A DNA stretch of 64,000 nt from assembly GCF_004000235.1 (NCBI RefSeq), contig NZ_RCIO01000001.1:992001-1056000 (forward strand), written 5' to 3'. Both the position numbers and the translations under genes were made by a program. Of the stretch, positions 34,470 to 42,596 are shown piece after piece. This DNA comes from Mesorhizobium sp. Z1-4 (GTDB taxonomy: Bacteria > Pseudomonadota > Alphaproteobacteria > Rhizobiales > Rhizobiaceae). Each line of letters starts with the position of its first letter. The stretch's first letter is position 1. The notes beneath the pieces are model-generated. The model saw only the letters and a list, made by a program, of their open reading frames with translations, was not told where the DNA came from and made no database searches.

Positions 34470-35645
34470 GTGCGCAGCTCTGCCATCATTGCCCTGCTGA
34501 TCGTGGGTCTTGACGCCATGGGTCTCGGCCTCATCATGCCCGTCCTTCCGACGCTTCTGCGTGAGCTTGTGCCAGCAGAGCAGGTCGCTGGACACTATGG
34601 TGCCTTGCTGTCGCTCTATGCATTGATGCAGGTCGTCTTCGCGCCCATGCTTGGACAGCTTTCGGATTCTTACGGTCGGCGTCCGGTACTTCTGGCTTCT
34701 CTTGCAGGAGCCGCAGTCGATTACACGATTATGGCATCAGCGCCGGTCTTATGGGTGCTCTATATCGGCCGACTCGTGTCCGGCGTCACGGGCGCAACCG
34801 GAGCTGTAGCAGCCTCAACCATTGCCGATTCGACGGGGGAAGGTTCTCGCGCACGCTGGTTCGGCTACATGGGGGCCTGTTATGGGGCGGGCATGATTGC
34901 CGGGCCAGCACTTGGTGGCATGCTCGGTGGTATCTCTGCTCATGCCCCGTTTATCGCCGCCGCCCTTCTCAACGGGTTCGCGTTCCTGCTTGCCTGCATT
35001 TTCCTCAAGGAGACTCATCACAGCCATGGCGGGACCGGAAAGCCGGTTCGCATCAAACCATTCGTTCTGTTACGGCTGGATGATGCATTGCGCGGGCTAG
35101 GTGCGCTTTTCGCAGTTTTCTTCATTATTCAACTGATCGGCCAAGTGCCTGCAGCCCTATGGGTCATATATGGCGAGGACCGTTTTCAGTGGAACACCGC
35201 GACCGTTGGTTTGTCGCTCGCGGCGTTTGGGGCAACACATGCGATCTTCCAAGCGTTTGTTACCGGCCCGCTTTCAAGCCGGCTTGGAGAGCGGCGCACG
35301 CTGCTGTTTGGCATGGCTGCGGATGCGACTGGCTTCGTTCTTCTGGCTTTTGCCACGCAGGGATGGATGGTGTTCCCGATTCTGTTGCTGCTTGCCGCCG
35401 GGGGTGTTGGCATGCCGGCCTTGCAGGCAATGCTCTCAAACAATGTCAGCAGTAACAAGCAAGGGGCTTTGCAAGGAACGCTAACGAGCCTCACCAATCT
35501 AAGCTCTATCGCAGGACCGCTTGGCTTCACAGCACTCTATTCTGCCACCGCCGGGGCATGGAACGGTTGGGTTTGGATTGTCGGCGCGATCCTCTATTTA
35601 ATATGTCTGCCAATACTACGCAGACCATTCGCAACTTCATTGTGA
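34470..35645 (+). CDS. tet(G): Tetracycline efflux protein TetA(G)
   Basis: 391 residues from GTG 34470, the accepted start for class G. It is a 12-helix MFS tetracycline-metal/H+ antiporter: motif A is GQLSDSYGRRPVLL, the N-terminus has LLIVGLDAMGLGLIMPVLPT, and the terminus is LRRPFATSL. The sequence appears nearly identical to TetA(G) from SGI1-type regions, in contrast to the more diverged floR upstream. Regulated by the divergent TetR(G). Confidence 0.96.
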   Translation: MRSSAIIALLIVGLDAMGLGLIMPVLPTLLRELVPAEQVAGHYGALLSLYALMQVVFAPMLGQLSDSYGRRPVLLASLAGAAVDYTIMASAPVLWVLYIGRLVSGVTGATGAVAASTIADSTGEGSRARWFGYMGACYGAGMIAGPALGGMLGGISAHAPFIAAALLNGFAFLLACIFLKETHHSHGGTGKPVRIKPFVLLRLDDALRGLGALFAVFFIIQLIGQVPAALWVIYGEDRFQWNTATVGLSLAAFGATHAIFQAFVTGPLSSRLGERRTLLFGMAADATGFVLLAFATQGWMVFPILLLLAAGGVGMPALQAMLSNNVSSNKQGALQGTLTSLTNLSSIAGPLGFTALYSATAGAWNGWVWIVGAILYLICLPILRRPFATSL

Positions 35646-35665
35646 TTTAGTCATGGCGATTTGGC

Positions 35666-36658
35666 ATGCGTAGACTTAGGAGAAATGACGGATTAAATCT
35701 GTTGAGCAATCATCTCCTTTCGGGGCGAGTGCCAATGATGACCTTAGTTCACACTCTCGCTGTCGCCGAATATCTCAACTTCCGTCACGCCGCCAACGCG
35801 CTCGGCGTTGCACAGTCCAGCGTCAGCGCCCGCGTGAAGGCACTGGAAGAAGACCTCGGCATCCTCTTGTTCGAGCGTCATGCGCGCGGCGTTCGGCTGA
35901 CCGAGGCCGGACGCCATTTCGTCGAGCGGATAGCCGTAGGTATTGACCAACTCGACCATGCGGTGAAAACCGCCGGCATGGCGGCAGCCGGAGAAAGCGG
36001 CCGGCTTCGTATCGGTATCCATGCCCTGATTCCGCATAGCTTCCTCGCAAAGCTGATCGGCCAATACCGCAAGGATTACCCCGATGTTGAAGTCGAGATC
36101 GCCGAAGGCCCGGCCCGTGAAGCGGTGGTGCAGCTTCGCGCCGGCAGGTTGGACGTGGCGTTCGTCGCGGGCACGCCCCAACCACCCGACTGCCATTCCC
36201 GTCGCACATGGACCGAACCGCTCTTGGCGGTGCTACCGGAACGGCATCCGCTCGCCAAGCGGTCAGCCGTCACATGGCCCGATTTGGCAGGCGAGACGTT
36301 CCTTGTCAGGCATGGCGGCACTGGACCGCAGGTTCATAGCCATATCGTGCTACGCCATGCCGAGCGCTGGCCTGCGCCGTCGATCCTGCGCTTCGACGTG
36401 GGGCGTGGCACCCTTTTGTCTTTGGTCGGACAGGGCTTTGGCATCACCATCGTCGGCGCGGCCACGGCGCTGTTGCCGACAAACGGCATTGTCTTTTTGC
36501 CCTTCACCGACGAGCCGGAGCCGGTCGCCTTCTCGGCTGTCTGGTCGCCGTCCAATCGCAGCGCGGCGCTTCGCAACCTGCTCAGCCTCGCCAACGACAT
36601 GGGCCGGAAGGTCTGCACGGACTACCGTTCGATACTACCACGGATAGCGAAGGCGTGA
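35666..36658 (+). CDS. LysR-family transcriptional regulator
   Basis: 330 residues from ATG 35666; ATG 35735 would start at MMTLVHTLAVAEY, nearer the usual LysR opening. The N-terminal winged HTH has LNFRHAANALGVAQSSVSARVKALEEDLG, and a substrate-binding domain follows (RLRIGIHALIP to about 300). A LysR gene follows tetA(G) in Salmonella genomic island 1, so this belongs to the tetracycline segment. Its last 16 bp overlap the relaxase remnant that follows, so the C-terminus may have been altered at a junction. Target genes are unknown. Confidence 0.88.
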   Translation: MRRLRRNDGLNLLSNHLLSGRVPMMTLVHTLAVAEYLNFRHAANALGVAQSSVSARVKALEEDLGILLFERHARGVRLTEAGRHFVERIAVGIDQLDHAVKTAGMAAAGESGRLRIGIHALIPHSFLAKLIGQYRKDYPDVEVEIAEGPAREAVVQLRAGRLDVAFVAGTPQPPDCHSRRTWTEPLLAVLPERHPLAKRSAVTWPDLAGETFLVRHGGTGPQVHSHIVLRHAERWPAPSILRFDVGRGTLLSLVGQGFGITIVGAATALLPTNGIVFLPFTDEPEPVAFSAVWSPSNRSAALRNLLSLANDMGRKVCTDYRSILPRIAKA

Positions 36659-36795
36659 GCGACAAGTCCACCGGCACCGTACAATTATCCAGCAGCCAGT
36701 TCGCTGTGGTTGAAAAGAGCCATAAATGCACCCTTGTCCCGTGGCGGCCGGTCATCAACCGCCAGCTCAGCAGCGAGGTCTGCGCGGGCAGATAG
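36643..36795 (+). pseudogene. Relaxase 3'-end remnant, copy 3
   Basis: An open stretch encoding DSEGVSDKSTGTVQLSSSQF, then AVVEKSHKCTLVPWRPVINR and QLSSEV, aligned to the rlxS segment DGESVSGKFTGTVQLTSGKF onward. It lacks the last part of the relaxase C-terminus and ends at TAG 36793. More diverged than copy 2. It separates the tetracycline segment from the fabF-hxlR segment; 36796-36903 holds nothing else. Confidence 0.8.
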
Positions 36796-36903
36796 GACCG
36801 GCGCTATAGGATCAATGCTCTATTCGACCTTCCTCTCAAAAGCGTTATCTGACCATCGTTGCGTAGCGAACCGAAGTGTTTGCGGAAGCACAGTCCGGGA
36901 CTG

Positions 36904-38166
36904 TTACTGCCATCGCCGGAAAGCGACACTTGCATTAACACCGCCAAAGCCGAATCCGTTGGAAATGGCATGTTCCATGAGAATGGGCCGCGCAGATTGG
37001 CGAACGAGGTCGATACCAGCGGCAACAGGATCGGGGGTTTCTAAATTTCTCGTTGGGGGAGCAATTTGATCGCGCAAAGCGAGCACCGTGAAGATTGCCT
37101 CAATACCGCCTGCGGCACCAAGTAGGTGCCCCGTAGCCGATTTCGTGGCGCTTACGACCACATCATGATTGCCGAACACGGATTGTATCGCGGCAATTTC
37201 TCCTCGATCTCCTACGGGGGTGGAGGTGGAATGTGCGTTCAAATGTTGAATATCGATTGGTTTCAACCCAGCACTGTGGAGTGCAATTCCCATCGCACGG
37301 GCCGCGCCTCGGCCGTCATCTGGACCGGCAGTCATATGATGTGCATCGGCGCTTGTGCCGTATCCCACCAATTCCGCTATGGGCTTGGCACCCCGAGCGA
37401 GGGCATGTTCTAATTCCTCTATGACGATCAGACCCGCCCCTTCAGACATTACGAAACCATCGCGCCCGGTGTCGAACGGCCTCGACGCCAGTTCCGGGGT
37501 AGTATTGTAGCCGGTGGATAGTGCTCGCGCGGCAGCAAATGCCCCAAGACTAACCTTATCAATGCATGCTTCTGCCCCGCCGCACAGAGCGATGTCGGCC
37601 TCGTTAGAGCGTATCAGCCGCGCGGCGTCGCCGATGGCTTGAACGCTGGCAGCGCAGGCGGTTACAGGCGTGCCAATAGGACCTGTAAATCCATGCCTGA
37701 TGGTAACATGTCCTGCCGCGAGATTGGCCAGAAACGATGGCACGGTAAAGGGTGATAGCCTCCGTGCTCCCCGTGTATCCGTTATACGAACTGCTGAAGC
37801 AATTGCAGGAAATCCGCCTATACCAGAGGCAATAATTGTCGCCGTGCGCTCACGTTCGTAGTCGCACGTAGGATGCCATCCCGCCGTTTCAAGAGCCTCC
37901 ATCGCGGCCGCTAGTGCGAACAGAATGAAGCGATCCATTTTTCGTTGATCCTTTGTGTCAACGATCACATCGGGATCGAAACCGGCTTCGGAATCTTCAA
38001 TCAGGCTGGGAACGAGTCCTCCGATTTTCACCGGCAGGTCGCTGGAGATTTCATCGGGCAAACTCCTAATTCCTGATTTTCCTTCCAAGAGCCTTTTCCA
38101 GCTTGTTTCGGTCCCGGAACCAAGAGGGCCCACCAGACCCATGCCGGTTATAACAATTCGACGCAT
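36904..38166 (-). CDS. fabF: Accessory beta-ketoacyl-ACP synthase II (FabF)
   Basis: 420 residues, full-length KAS II. Catalytic Cys lies in GTPVTACAASVQA, the two His in LNAHSTSTPVGD and ATKSATGHLLGAAGG (which also has the conserved Lys), and GFGFGGVNAS closes the fold. It condenses malonyl-ACP with acyl-ACP in fatty acid elongation. No other fatty acid gene is nearby, and it forms a two-gene unit with an HxlR regulator 4 bp upstream. A spare, drug-insensitive copy of a known antibiotic target (thiolactomycin, cerulenin or platensimycin class) is a reasonable guess. Lower GC than the ICE core. Confidence 0.9.
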   Translation of the reverse strand: MRRIVITGMGLVGPLGSGTETSWKRLLEGKSGIRSLPDEISSDLPVKIGGLVPSLIEDSEAGFDPDVIVDTKDQRKMDRFILFALAAAMEALETAGWHPTCDYERERTATIIASGIGGFPAIASAVRITDTRGARRLSPFTVPSFLANLAAGHVTIRHGFTGPIGTPVTACAASVQAIGDAARLIRSNEADIALCGGAEACIDKVSLGAFAAARALSTGYNTTPELASRPFDTGRDGFVMSEGAGLIVIEELEHALARGAKPIAELVGYGTSADAHHMTAGPDDGRGAARAMGIALHSAGLKPIDIQHLNAHSTSTPVGDRGEIAAIQSVFGNHDVVVSATKSATGHLLGAAGGIEAIFTVLALRDQIAPPTRNLETPDPVAAGIDLVRQSARPILMEHAISNGFGFGGVNASVAFRRWQ

Positions 38167-38170
38167 TTGA

Positions 38171-38677
38171 TTATTCCGCTTTTTCTGAGTTTACCCGCTT
38201 CACACGGTTTATGACGCGCATCGTTTCTTCCGTCGCCGCTGGGCCTGCTAGAAGAACCGTGTTTTCAGGAGTGATTTTTTCTCCAGTATCCGCATCGACT
38301 ATGATGGCGTTTCGTTCCCTACCGGTTTCCCTGTCGCCAAGGCGCATGGCTATTTCATTGGGCGCAAGATTCCGGTTTCCCCATGCGAACAGGGCGATTG
38401 CTACCGGATAGAAATCTCGCCCCTTGTCGGTAAGGACGTATTCAAATCGAGGCGGATGATCATTGTATCGTTGCCTTTCAAACAACCCTTCGGCTGTGAG
38501 ATGTTTCAATCGCCTCGCCAAAATGTTCGTGGAAATACCGAGATTCTTCTCGAATTCATCGAATTTGCTCAACCCTTGGAAGGCGTCCCGCAGGATCAGG
38601 ATGCTCCACCAGTCACCGACGCTTTCCAGCGCTCGGGCTGCGGGACATTCGGATGATAGAAAGCTTGTTCGTTGCAT
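38171..38677 (-). CDS. HxlR-family transcriptional regulator
   Basis: 168 residues. The HxlR winged-helix domain fills the first 110: CPAARALESVGDWWSILILRDAFQG, FEKNLGISTNILARRLKHL and RFEYVLTDKGRDFYPVAIAL. A C-terminal extension of about 60 residues (RNAIIVDADTGEKITPENT) is typical for one HxlR subgroup. It is transcribed ahead of fabF with a 4-bp gap and most likely controls it. A perfect dyad lies just upstream of its start. Confidence 0.92.
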   Translation of the reverse strand: MQRTSFLSSECPAARALESVGDWWSILILRDAFQGLSKFDEFEKNLGISTNILARRLKHLTAEGLFERQRYNDHPPRFEYVLTDKGRDFYPVAIALFAWGNRNLAPNEIAMRLGDRETGRERNAIIVDADTGEKITPENTVLLAGPAATEETMRVINRVKRVNSEKAE

Positions 38678-38685
38678 GGCACATC

Positions 38686-38709
38686 CATAATGGCGTTACT
38701 TCCATTATG
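38686..38709. promoter_or_regulatory. HxlR operator candidate
   Basis: CATAATGG (38686-38693) and CCATTATG (38702-38709) are perfect inverted halves with an 8-bp spacer, 9 bp upstream of hxlR. A second, imperfect dyad GTTACAT/ATGTGAC follows at 38713-38726. This fits autoregulation by an HxlR dimer. Confidence 0.65.
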
Positions 38710-38826
38710 CAAGTTACATATGTGACAGCGGCGACATGACGCGAGGGCTATCCGAGGCATCCATTGCGGCGATTCGCCCGACCAGTTGAGCAGCGGCGAT
38801 CACCCGGCCGGATGGCGGTGAATGCA

Positions 38827-38848
38827 ACCCGTCCTATTTGCCGCCGAT
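38827..38848 (+). promoter_or_regulatory. Shared 22-bp box upstream of traG
   Basis: ACCCGTCCTATTTGCCGCCGAT here and at 42459-42480 upstream of trbB differs at one base. The boxes lie 99 and 117 bp before the respective starts. A common promoter or regulator site for the two transfer operons is likely. The rest of 38727-38946 shows no gene. Confidence 0.6.
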
Positions 38849-38946
38849 AGTATCCGGCAGCCCTCTCGCATCCGCTTTCCTGTTGCCTGTCCCGATTTTG
38901 CCTACTCTCTGATCGGCTCCGTCTCTTTTGCCGACTGGAGCCTGCA

Positions 38947-40935
38947 TTGCGCGGAGGCCGAATCCTTTGGGGTCAGATCGCCGTAGTCTTCACCATCGTC
39001 TTGGTGATGACGTGGGCGGCGACGCAATGGGTAGCGTTTCGCCTCGGCTTCCAGCCCCAGCTTGGCAATCCGTGGTTCGAGCTGGTTGGCCTGCCGGTCT
39101 ATTATCCGCCGGCCTTCTTTTGGTGGTGGTTTTCGTTCGACGCCTACGCGCCCGCGATCTTCGTCGAGGGCGGCATCATCGCCGTATCGGGCGGTTTCCT
39201 CGCCATCGCCGCCGCCATCCTCATGTCGATCATCCGGGCACGGGAGGCGCGCAACGTCGCCACCTATGGTTCGGCGCGATGGGCAGAGGATAGGGAAATC
39301 CGCACCGCCGGCCTGCTCGGTCCCGATGGCGTCCTGCTCGGCCGATACAACCGGGACTACCTGCGCCATGATGGCCCGGAGCATGTCCTATGCTTCGCCC
39401 CGACGCGCAGCGGCAAAGGTGTCGGGCTGGTGGTGCCGACGCTGCTGACATGGTCCGCATCCGCCATCGTCCACGACATAAAAGGCGAAAACTGGACGCT
39501 GACAGCGGGCTTCCGCGCGAAGCATGGCCGCGTGCTGCTGTTCGATCCAACCAACGCCAGATCGTCGGCCTACAACCCGCTGCTGGAGGTCCGGCAAGGG
39601 GAATGGGAAGTCCGCGACGTGCAGAACATCGCGGATATTCTGGTCGATCCCGAAGGCAGCTTGGACAAAAGGAACCATTGGGAAAAGACCAGTCATTCGC
39701 TGCTGGTCGGCGCGATCCTGCATGTCCTCTATGCGGAGAAGGACAAGACCTTGGCGGGCGTTGCCAACTTCCTGTCCGATCCGCGTCGCCCGGTCGAGGC
39801 GACCTTGCGCGCCATGATGGATACGCCGCATCTCGGCGAGGCTGGCGTTCATCCCGTCATCGCGTCGTCGGCCCGCGAGCTGCTGAACAAGAGCGAGAAC
39901 GAGCGCAGCGGCGTCCTTTCCACAGCCATGTCATTTCTCGGCCTCTACCGCGATCCCGTGGTGGCGCAGGTGACGGCACGATGCGACTGGCGCATTGCCG
40001 ATCTGGTCGGCAGCCGCCGGCCCGTCACGCTCTATCTGGTCGTGCCGCCGTCCGACATAAACCGCACCAAGCCGCTTATCCGCCTGATCCTCAACCAGAT
40101 CGGCAGGCGGTTGACCGAGGAACTGACCACCTCCGGCAAGCGCCATCGCCTGCTGTTGATGCTGGACGAGTTTCCGGCGCTCGGCCGGCTCGACTTCTTT
40201 GAATCGGCGCTCGCCTTCATGGCGGGGTATGGAATCAAAGGCTTCCTGATCGCGCAGAGCCTCAACCAGATCGAGCGCGCCTATGGGCCGAACAACGCCA
40301 TCCTCGACAACTGCCACGTCCGCGTCAGCTTCGCCACGAATGACGAGCGGACGGCCAAGCGGGTGAGCGACGCGCTTGGCACCGCGACCGAGTTGCGCGA
40401 TTCCACCAACTACGCCGGCCATCGCCTTGCACCGTGGTTAGGTCACTTGATGGTTTCACGGCAGGAGACGGCTCGGCCGCTGCTCACGCCGGGCGAGATC
40501 ATGCAGCTTCCGCCAACCGACGAAATCGTCATGGTCGCGGGCACGCCGCCGATCCGCGCAACCAAGGCCCGCTATTTCGAGGATGCGCGGTTTCAGGAAC
40601 GCATCCTGACCCCGCCCGATCTGGTCGCCGCTCCGCTGGCGCCCAGCCCATCCGCCGATGACTGGTCCGGCCGCGTGGTCGCGGCGGGAAGCCGTTCCGC
40701 AACGGTCGCCGCAGATGCGACCGAGGGCGATCCGGCCAACGCCGGCATCCGCCGCGAGCCGGAATTGCCCGAGCATGAGGAAATCGTCACCCCGCCGCCA
40801 TCCCCCGAACAGGAGTTCGACATTCTGGACGACGAGCCGGATGTTGACGCGGCCAAGGCCCGCACTATCCGCCAGCGCATGAGGATGGTGGCGCGGCAGG
40901 TGGCGATGAACCCCGATGATGGAATCGAGCTTTGA
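38947..40935 (+). CDS. traG: Type IV coupling protein TraG/VirD4
   Basis: 662 residues from TTG 38947 with GGAG upstream. Two N-terminal membrane helices (about 8-30 and 70-95) are followed by the cytoplasmic ATPase: Walker A FAPTRSGKG (150-158) and Walker B LLLMLDEFPALGRL. FATNDERTAKRVSDALGTAT is also typical. The hexamer brings the relaxase-DNA complex to the secretion channel and drives DNA export. It heads the operon traG-copG; the relaxase gene is 6.8 kb upstream, separated by cargo. Confidence 0.95.
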   Translation: MRGGRILWGQIAVVFTIVLVMTWAATQWVAFRLGFQPQLGNPWFELVGLPVYYPPAFFWWWFSFDAYAPAIFVEGGIIAVSGGFLAIAAAILMSIIRAREARNVATYGSARWAEDREIRTAGLLGPDGVLLGRYNRDYLRHDGPEHVLCFAPTRSGKGVGLVVPTLLTWSASAIVHDIKGENWTLTAGFRAKHGRVLLFDPTNARSSAYNPLLEVRQGEWEVRDVQNIADILVDPEGSLDKRNHWEKTSHSLLVGAILHVLYAEKDKTLAGVANFLSDPRRPVEATLRAMMDTPHLGEAGVHPVIASSARELLNKSENERSGVLSTAMSFLGLYRDPVVAQVTARCDWRIADLVGSRRPVTLYLVVPPSDINRTKPLIRLILNQIGRRLTEELTTSGKRHRLLLMLDEFPALGRLDFFESALAFMAGYGIKGFLIAQSLNQIERAYGPNNAILDNCHVRVSFATNDERTAKRVSDALGTATELRDSTNYAGHRLAPWLGHLMVSRQETARPLLTPGEIMQLPPTDEIVMVAGTPPIRATKARYFEDARFQERILTPPDLVAAPLAPSPSADDWSGRVVAAGSRSATVAADATEGDPANAGIRREPELPEHEEIVTPPPSPEQEFDILDDEPDVDAAKARTIRQRMRMVARQVAMNPDDGIEL

Positions 40936-40945
40936 GGACACGCCT

Positions 40946-41419
40946 ATGACCACACGCACCCGCCTGAATCTCTATTTCGACCCAGCGCTCATCCCGCAGA
41001 TCGAGGCGATGGCGCTGCGCCGCTCGGCGGCGCTGCGCCGCAATGTCTCGAAATCCGCCATCGTGGAGGCGGCGGTCATGTCCTACCTGTCCGGCGATGC
41101 CGACGACCAGCTTGAAGCCGCCATGTCTCGCCGCTTGGATAAACTCGGCCGCCAGATCGACACGCTCGACCTAGATCTCGCCGTCCTCGGCGAGACGGTC
41201 GCGCAGTTCATCCATTTCTGGATGACCATCACGCCGCCGCTTTCAGGAGCCGCGCAATCTGCTGCCCGCGCGAAAGGTGCGGAACGGTTTGAAGGATTCA
41301 TGCAGAATCTCGGCCGGCGTCTGGCGACGGGCGACAGGTTCTTGAAGGAGATTACGAGAGATGTTGGGCCTGAAGAAGGTCTTCCGGGGTTGAACAATCA
41401 TCCAACGCAGGAGCGCTGA
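40946..41419 (+). CDS. CopG-family ribbon-helix-helix protein of the tra cluster
   Basis: 157 residues from ATG 40946. The first 45 residues are a ribbon-helix-helix DNA-binding fold (TRTRLNLYFDPALIPQIEAM, then RRNVSKSAIVEAAVMSYLSG), followed by helices that may oligomerise and a short membrane-like VAQFIHFWMTI. Such CopG proteins sit between traG and trbB in this ICE family and probably autoregulate. After RRLATGDRFLKE the C-terminus (ITRDVGPEEGLPGL...) differs from that of a second 3' end at 42328, so the gene has exchanged its tail at a cargo junction. Confidence 0.88.
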   Translation: MTTRTRLNLYFDPALIPQIEAMALRRSAALRRNVSKSAIVEAAVMSYLSGDADDQLEAAMSRRLDKLGRQIDTLDLDLAVLGETVAQFIHFWMTITPPLSGAAQSAARAKGAERFEGFMQNLGRRLATGDRFLKEITRDVGPEEGLPGLNNHPTQER

Positions 41420-41495
41420 TGAAGATTATTGCACCGACTATAGTCGCTATGCGCGGCGCTAGGTTCGCCTACTTCTCTCCGTCAACGCATCAATG

Positions 41496-42260
41496 TTATC
41501 TAGAGCTTCCGAATTGCTGAACTACCTCTCCGGTTATCCACGCGCTATCAGGCATCAGATCAAAGTGATTTCGCCCAGGGCGTTCGAGATACCGTGCTGA
41601 TGGGAAATGTGCGACGGCGGCGGCTGTTGCATTCCGAAAAAAGCACTTTTCGCCTGCATAAAGTAAAACTGGCGCAGTGAACGACTCAGAAGCCGCACCC
41701 AAGGGCGGCCATTCAGCTTCAGCGGTGCGTAATGCATGAAGTGCGTTGGTGTTGACGCGAGCAAGACGGGTGGCCATGCCGTCCGGCACATCGAACATTT
41801 GCATCCAAACAGCAAGCCAAGCTTGTGCTCCACTGGAAAATGTTTCGGCAACCATATCTGTCGCCAAATCGACTTCAGAGTGAAGCTCGAACCCCCCAAG
41901 AATCAATCCTCGATAAGCCTCTGGATTTTGAACGGCGGCAGCGAGCGCTATTTTTGCGCCGAGCGAGTATCCCCAGACTAATGGATTTACTAGATCTAGG
42001 GTGTTGATTACCGTTTCAATGTCAGAAGCCATTTTGGGCAATGCGTAAGAGGACGAATTCGTGGGGCATGTGCTTAGCCCGTGCCCGCGAGGTTCGACAC
42101 ATACGACATGAAATTCCTTAGCCAATCCTGAGATGTAGCCAAGTTCTAACCAGTCCTCACAGGTCATGCTGATGCCAAAGATCAGGACAAGAGGCAGGTT
42201 CGTTTCATCACCAAACGTCTCATACCTCACGAGAACGTCGTCATTTTTAACATAGGGCAT
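41496..42260 (-). CDS. Alpha/beta hydrolase, cargo gene
   Basis: 254 residues from ATG 42260; two upstream codons could also start. Alpha/beta hydrolase fold: oxyanion segment LVLIFGISMTCEDW, CVEPRGHGLS, nucleophile elbow VWGYSLGAK (Ser99) and the C-terminal His in GRNHFDLMPD. The usual acid position after strand 7 reads YAGEKC, with Glu instead of Asp, or the acid lies elsewhere. AT-rich compared with the ICE core and on the opposite strand. It lies between two copies of the copG 3' end, with resistance genes nearby, so an antibiotic-modifying esterase is possible but unproven. Confidence 0.75.
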   Translation of the reverse strand: MPYVKNDDVLVRYETFGDETNLPLVLIFGISMTCEDWLELGYISGLAKEFHVVCVEPRGHGLSTCPTNSSSYALPKMASDIETVINTLDLVNPLVWGYSLGAKIALAAAVQNPEAYRGLILGGFELHSEVDLATDMVAETFSSGAQAWLAVWMQMFDVPDGMATRLARVNTNALHALRTAEAEWPPLGAASESFTAPVLLYAGEKCFFRNATAAAVAHFPSARYLERPGRNHFDLMPDSAWITGEVVQQFGSSR

Positions 42261-42327
42261 GACCATTAATAACGTGCGACAAGCCTGATCGCAACTTCGG
42301 TAGCAAAAAGGAGAGGTGGAAAGGCAG

Positions 42328-42450
42328 CAGAATCTCGGCCGGCGTCTGGCGACCGGCGACAGGTTCCTCAAAGAGCTGTCGCGCGACCTCGACTCACTTC
42401 CCGACGATCCGTTGCCGGACGAATCCGAGAGCAACGGCGATCAAGAATAA
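42328..42450 (+). pseudogene. Second copG 3' end
   Basis: 41 codons (QNLGRRLATGDRFLKELSRD to NGDQE and TAA) matching copG from codon 120 onward; 41302-41350 and 42327-42375 are a near-identical direct repeat of about 49 bp. No start of its own. It is probably the original copG tail, displaced when the hydrolase segment came in. Confidence 0.8.
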
Positions 42451-42458
42451 GTATTCGG

Positions 42459-42480
42459 ACCCGTCCTATTTACCGCCGAT
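42459..42480 (+). promoter_or_regulatory. Shared 22-bp box upstream of trbB
   Basis: ACCCGTCCTATTTACCGCCGAT, one base different from the box before traG (38827). It lies in the 146-bp gap between the copG tail and trbB and probably belongs to the trb operon promoter. Confidence 0.6.
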
Positions 42481-42596
42481 GGCCGCCGATTGCCGCCGCC
42501 GCTTAGATACTTGTTGAACCGGCCCAATTCCGGGCTTTCTTAATCGACCCCGATCCGGGGACCGCCTGTTGCGCCCCGCCAGAAGCCGGGGCCGAC

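Noticed and set aside
35666..36658. LysR gene as a dedicated regulator of tetA(G)
   Set aside because: tetA(G) already has its own repressor and two operators; the LysR gene is downstream and no target site near it could be identified.
41496..42260. Naming the hydrolase a macrolide esterase (EstT-like) or florfenicol hydrolase
   Set aside because: Only the general fold and nucleophile are visible; nothing in the sequence shows the drug substrate, and the resistance context alone is not enough.
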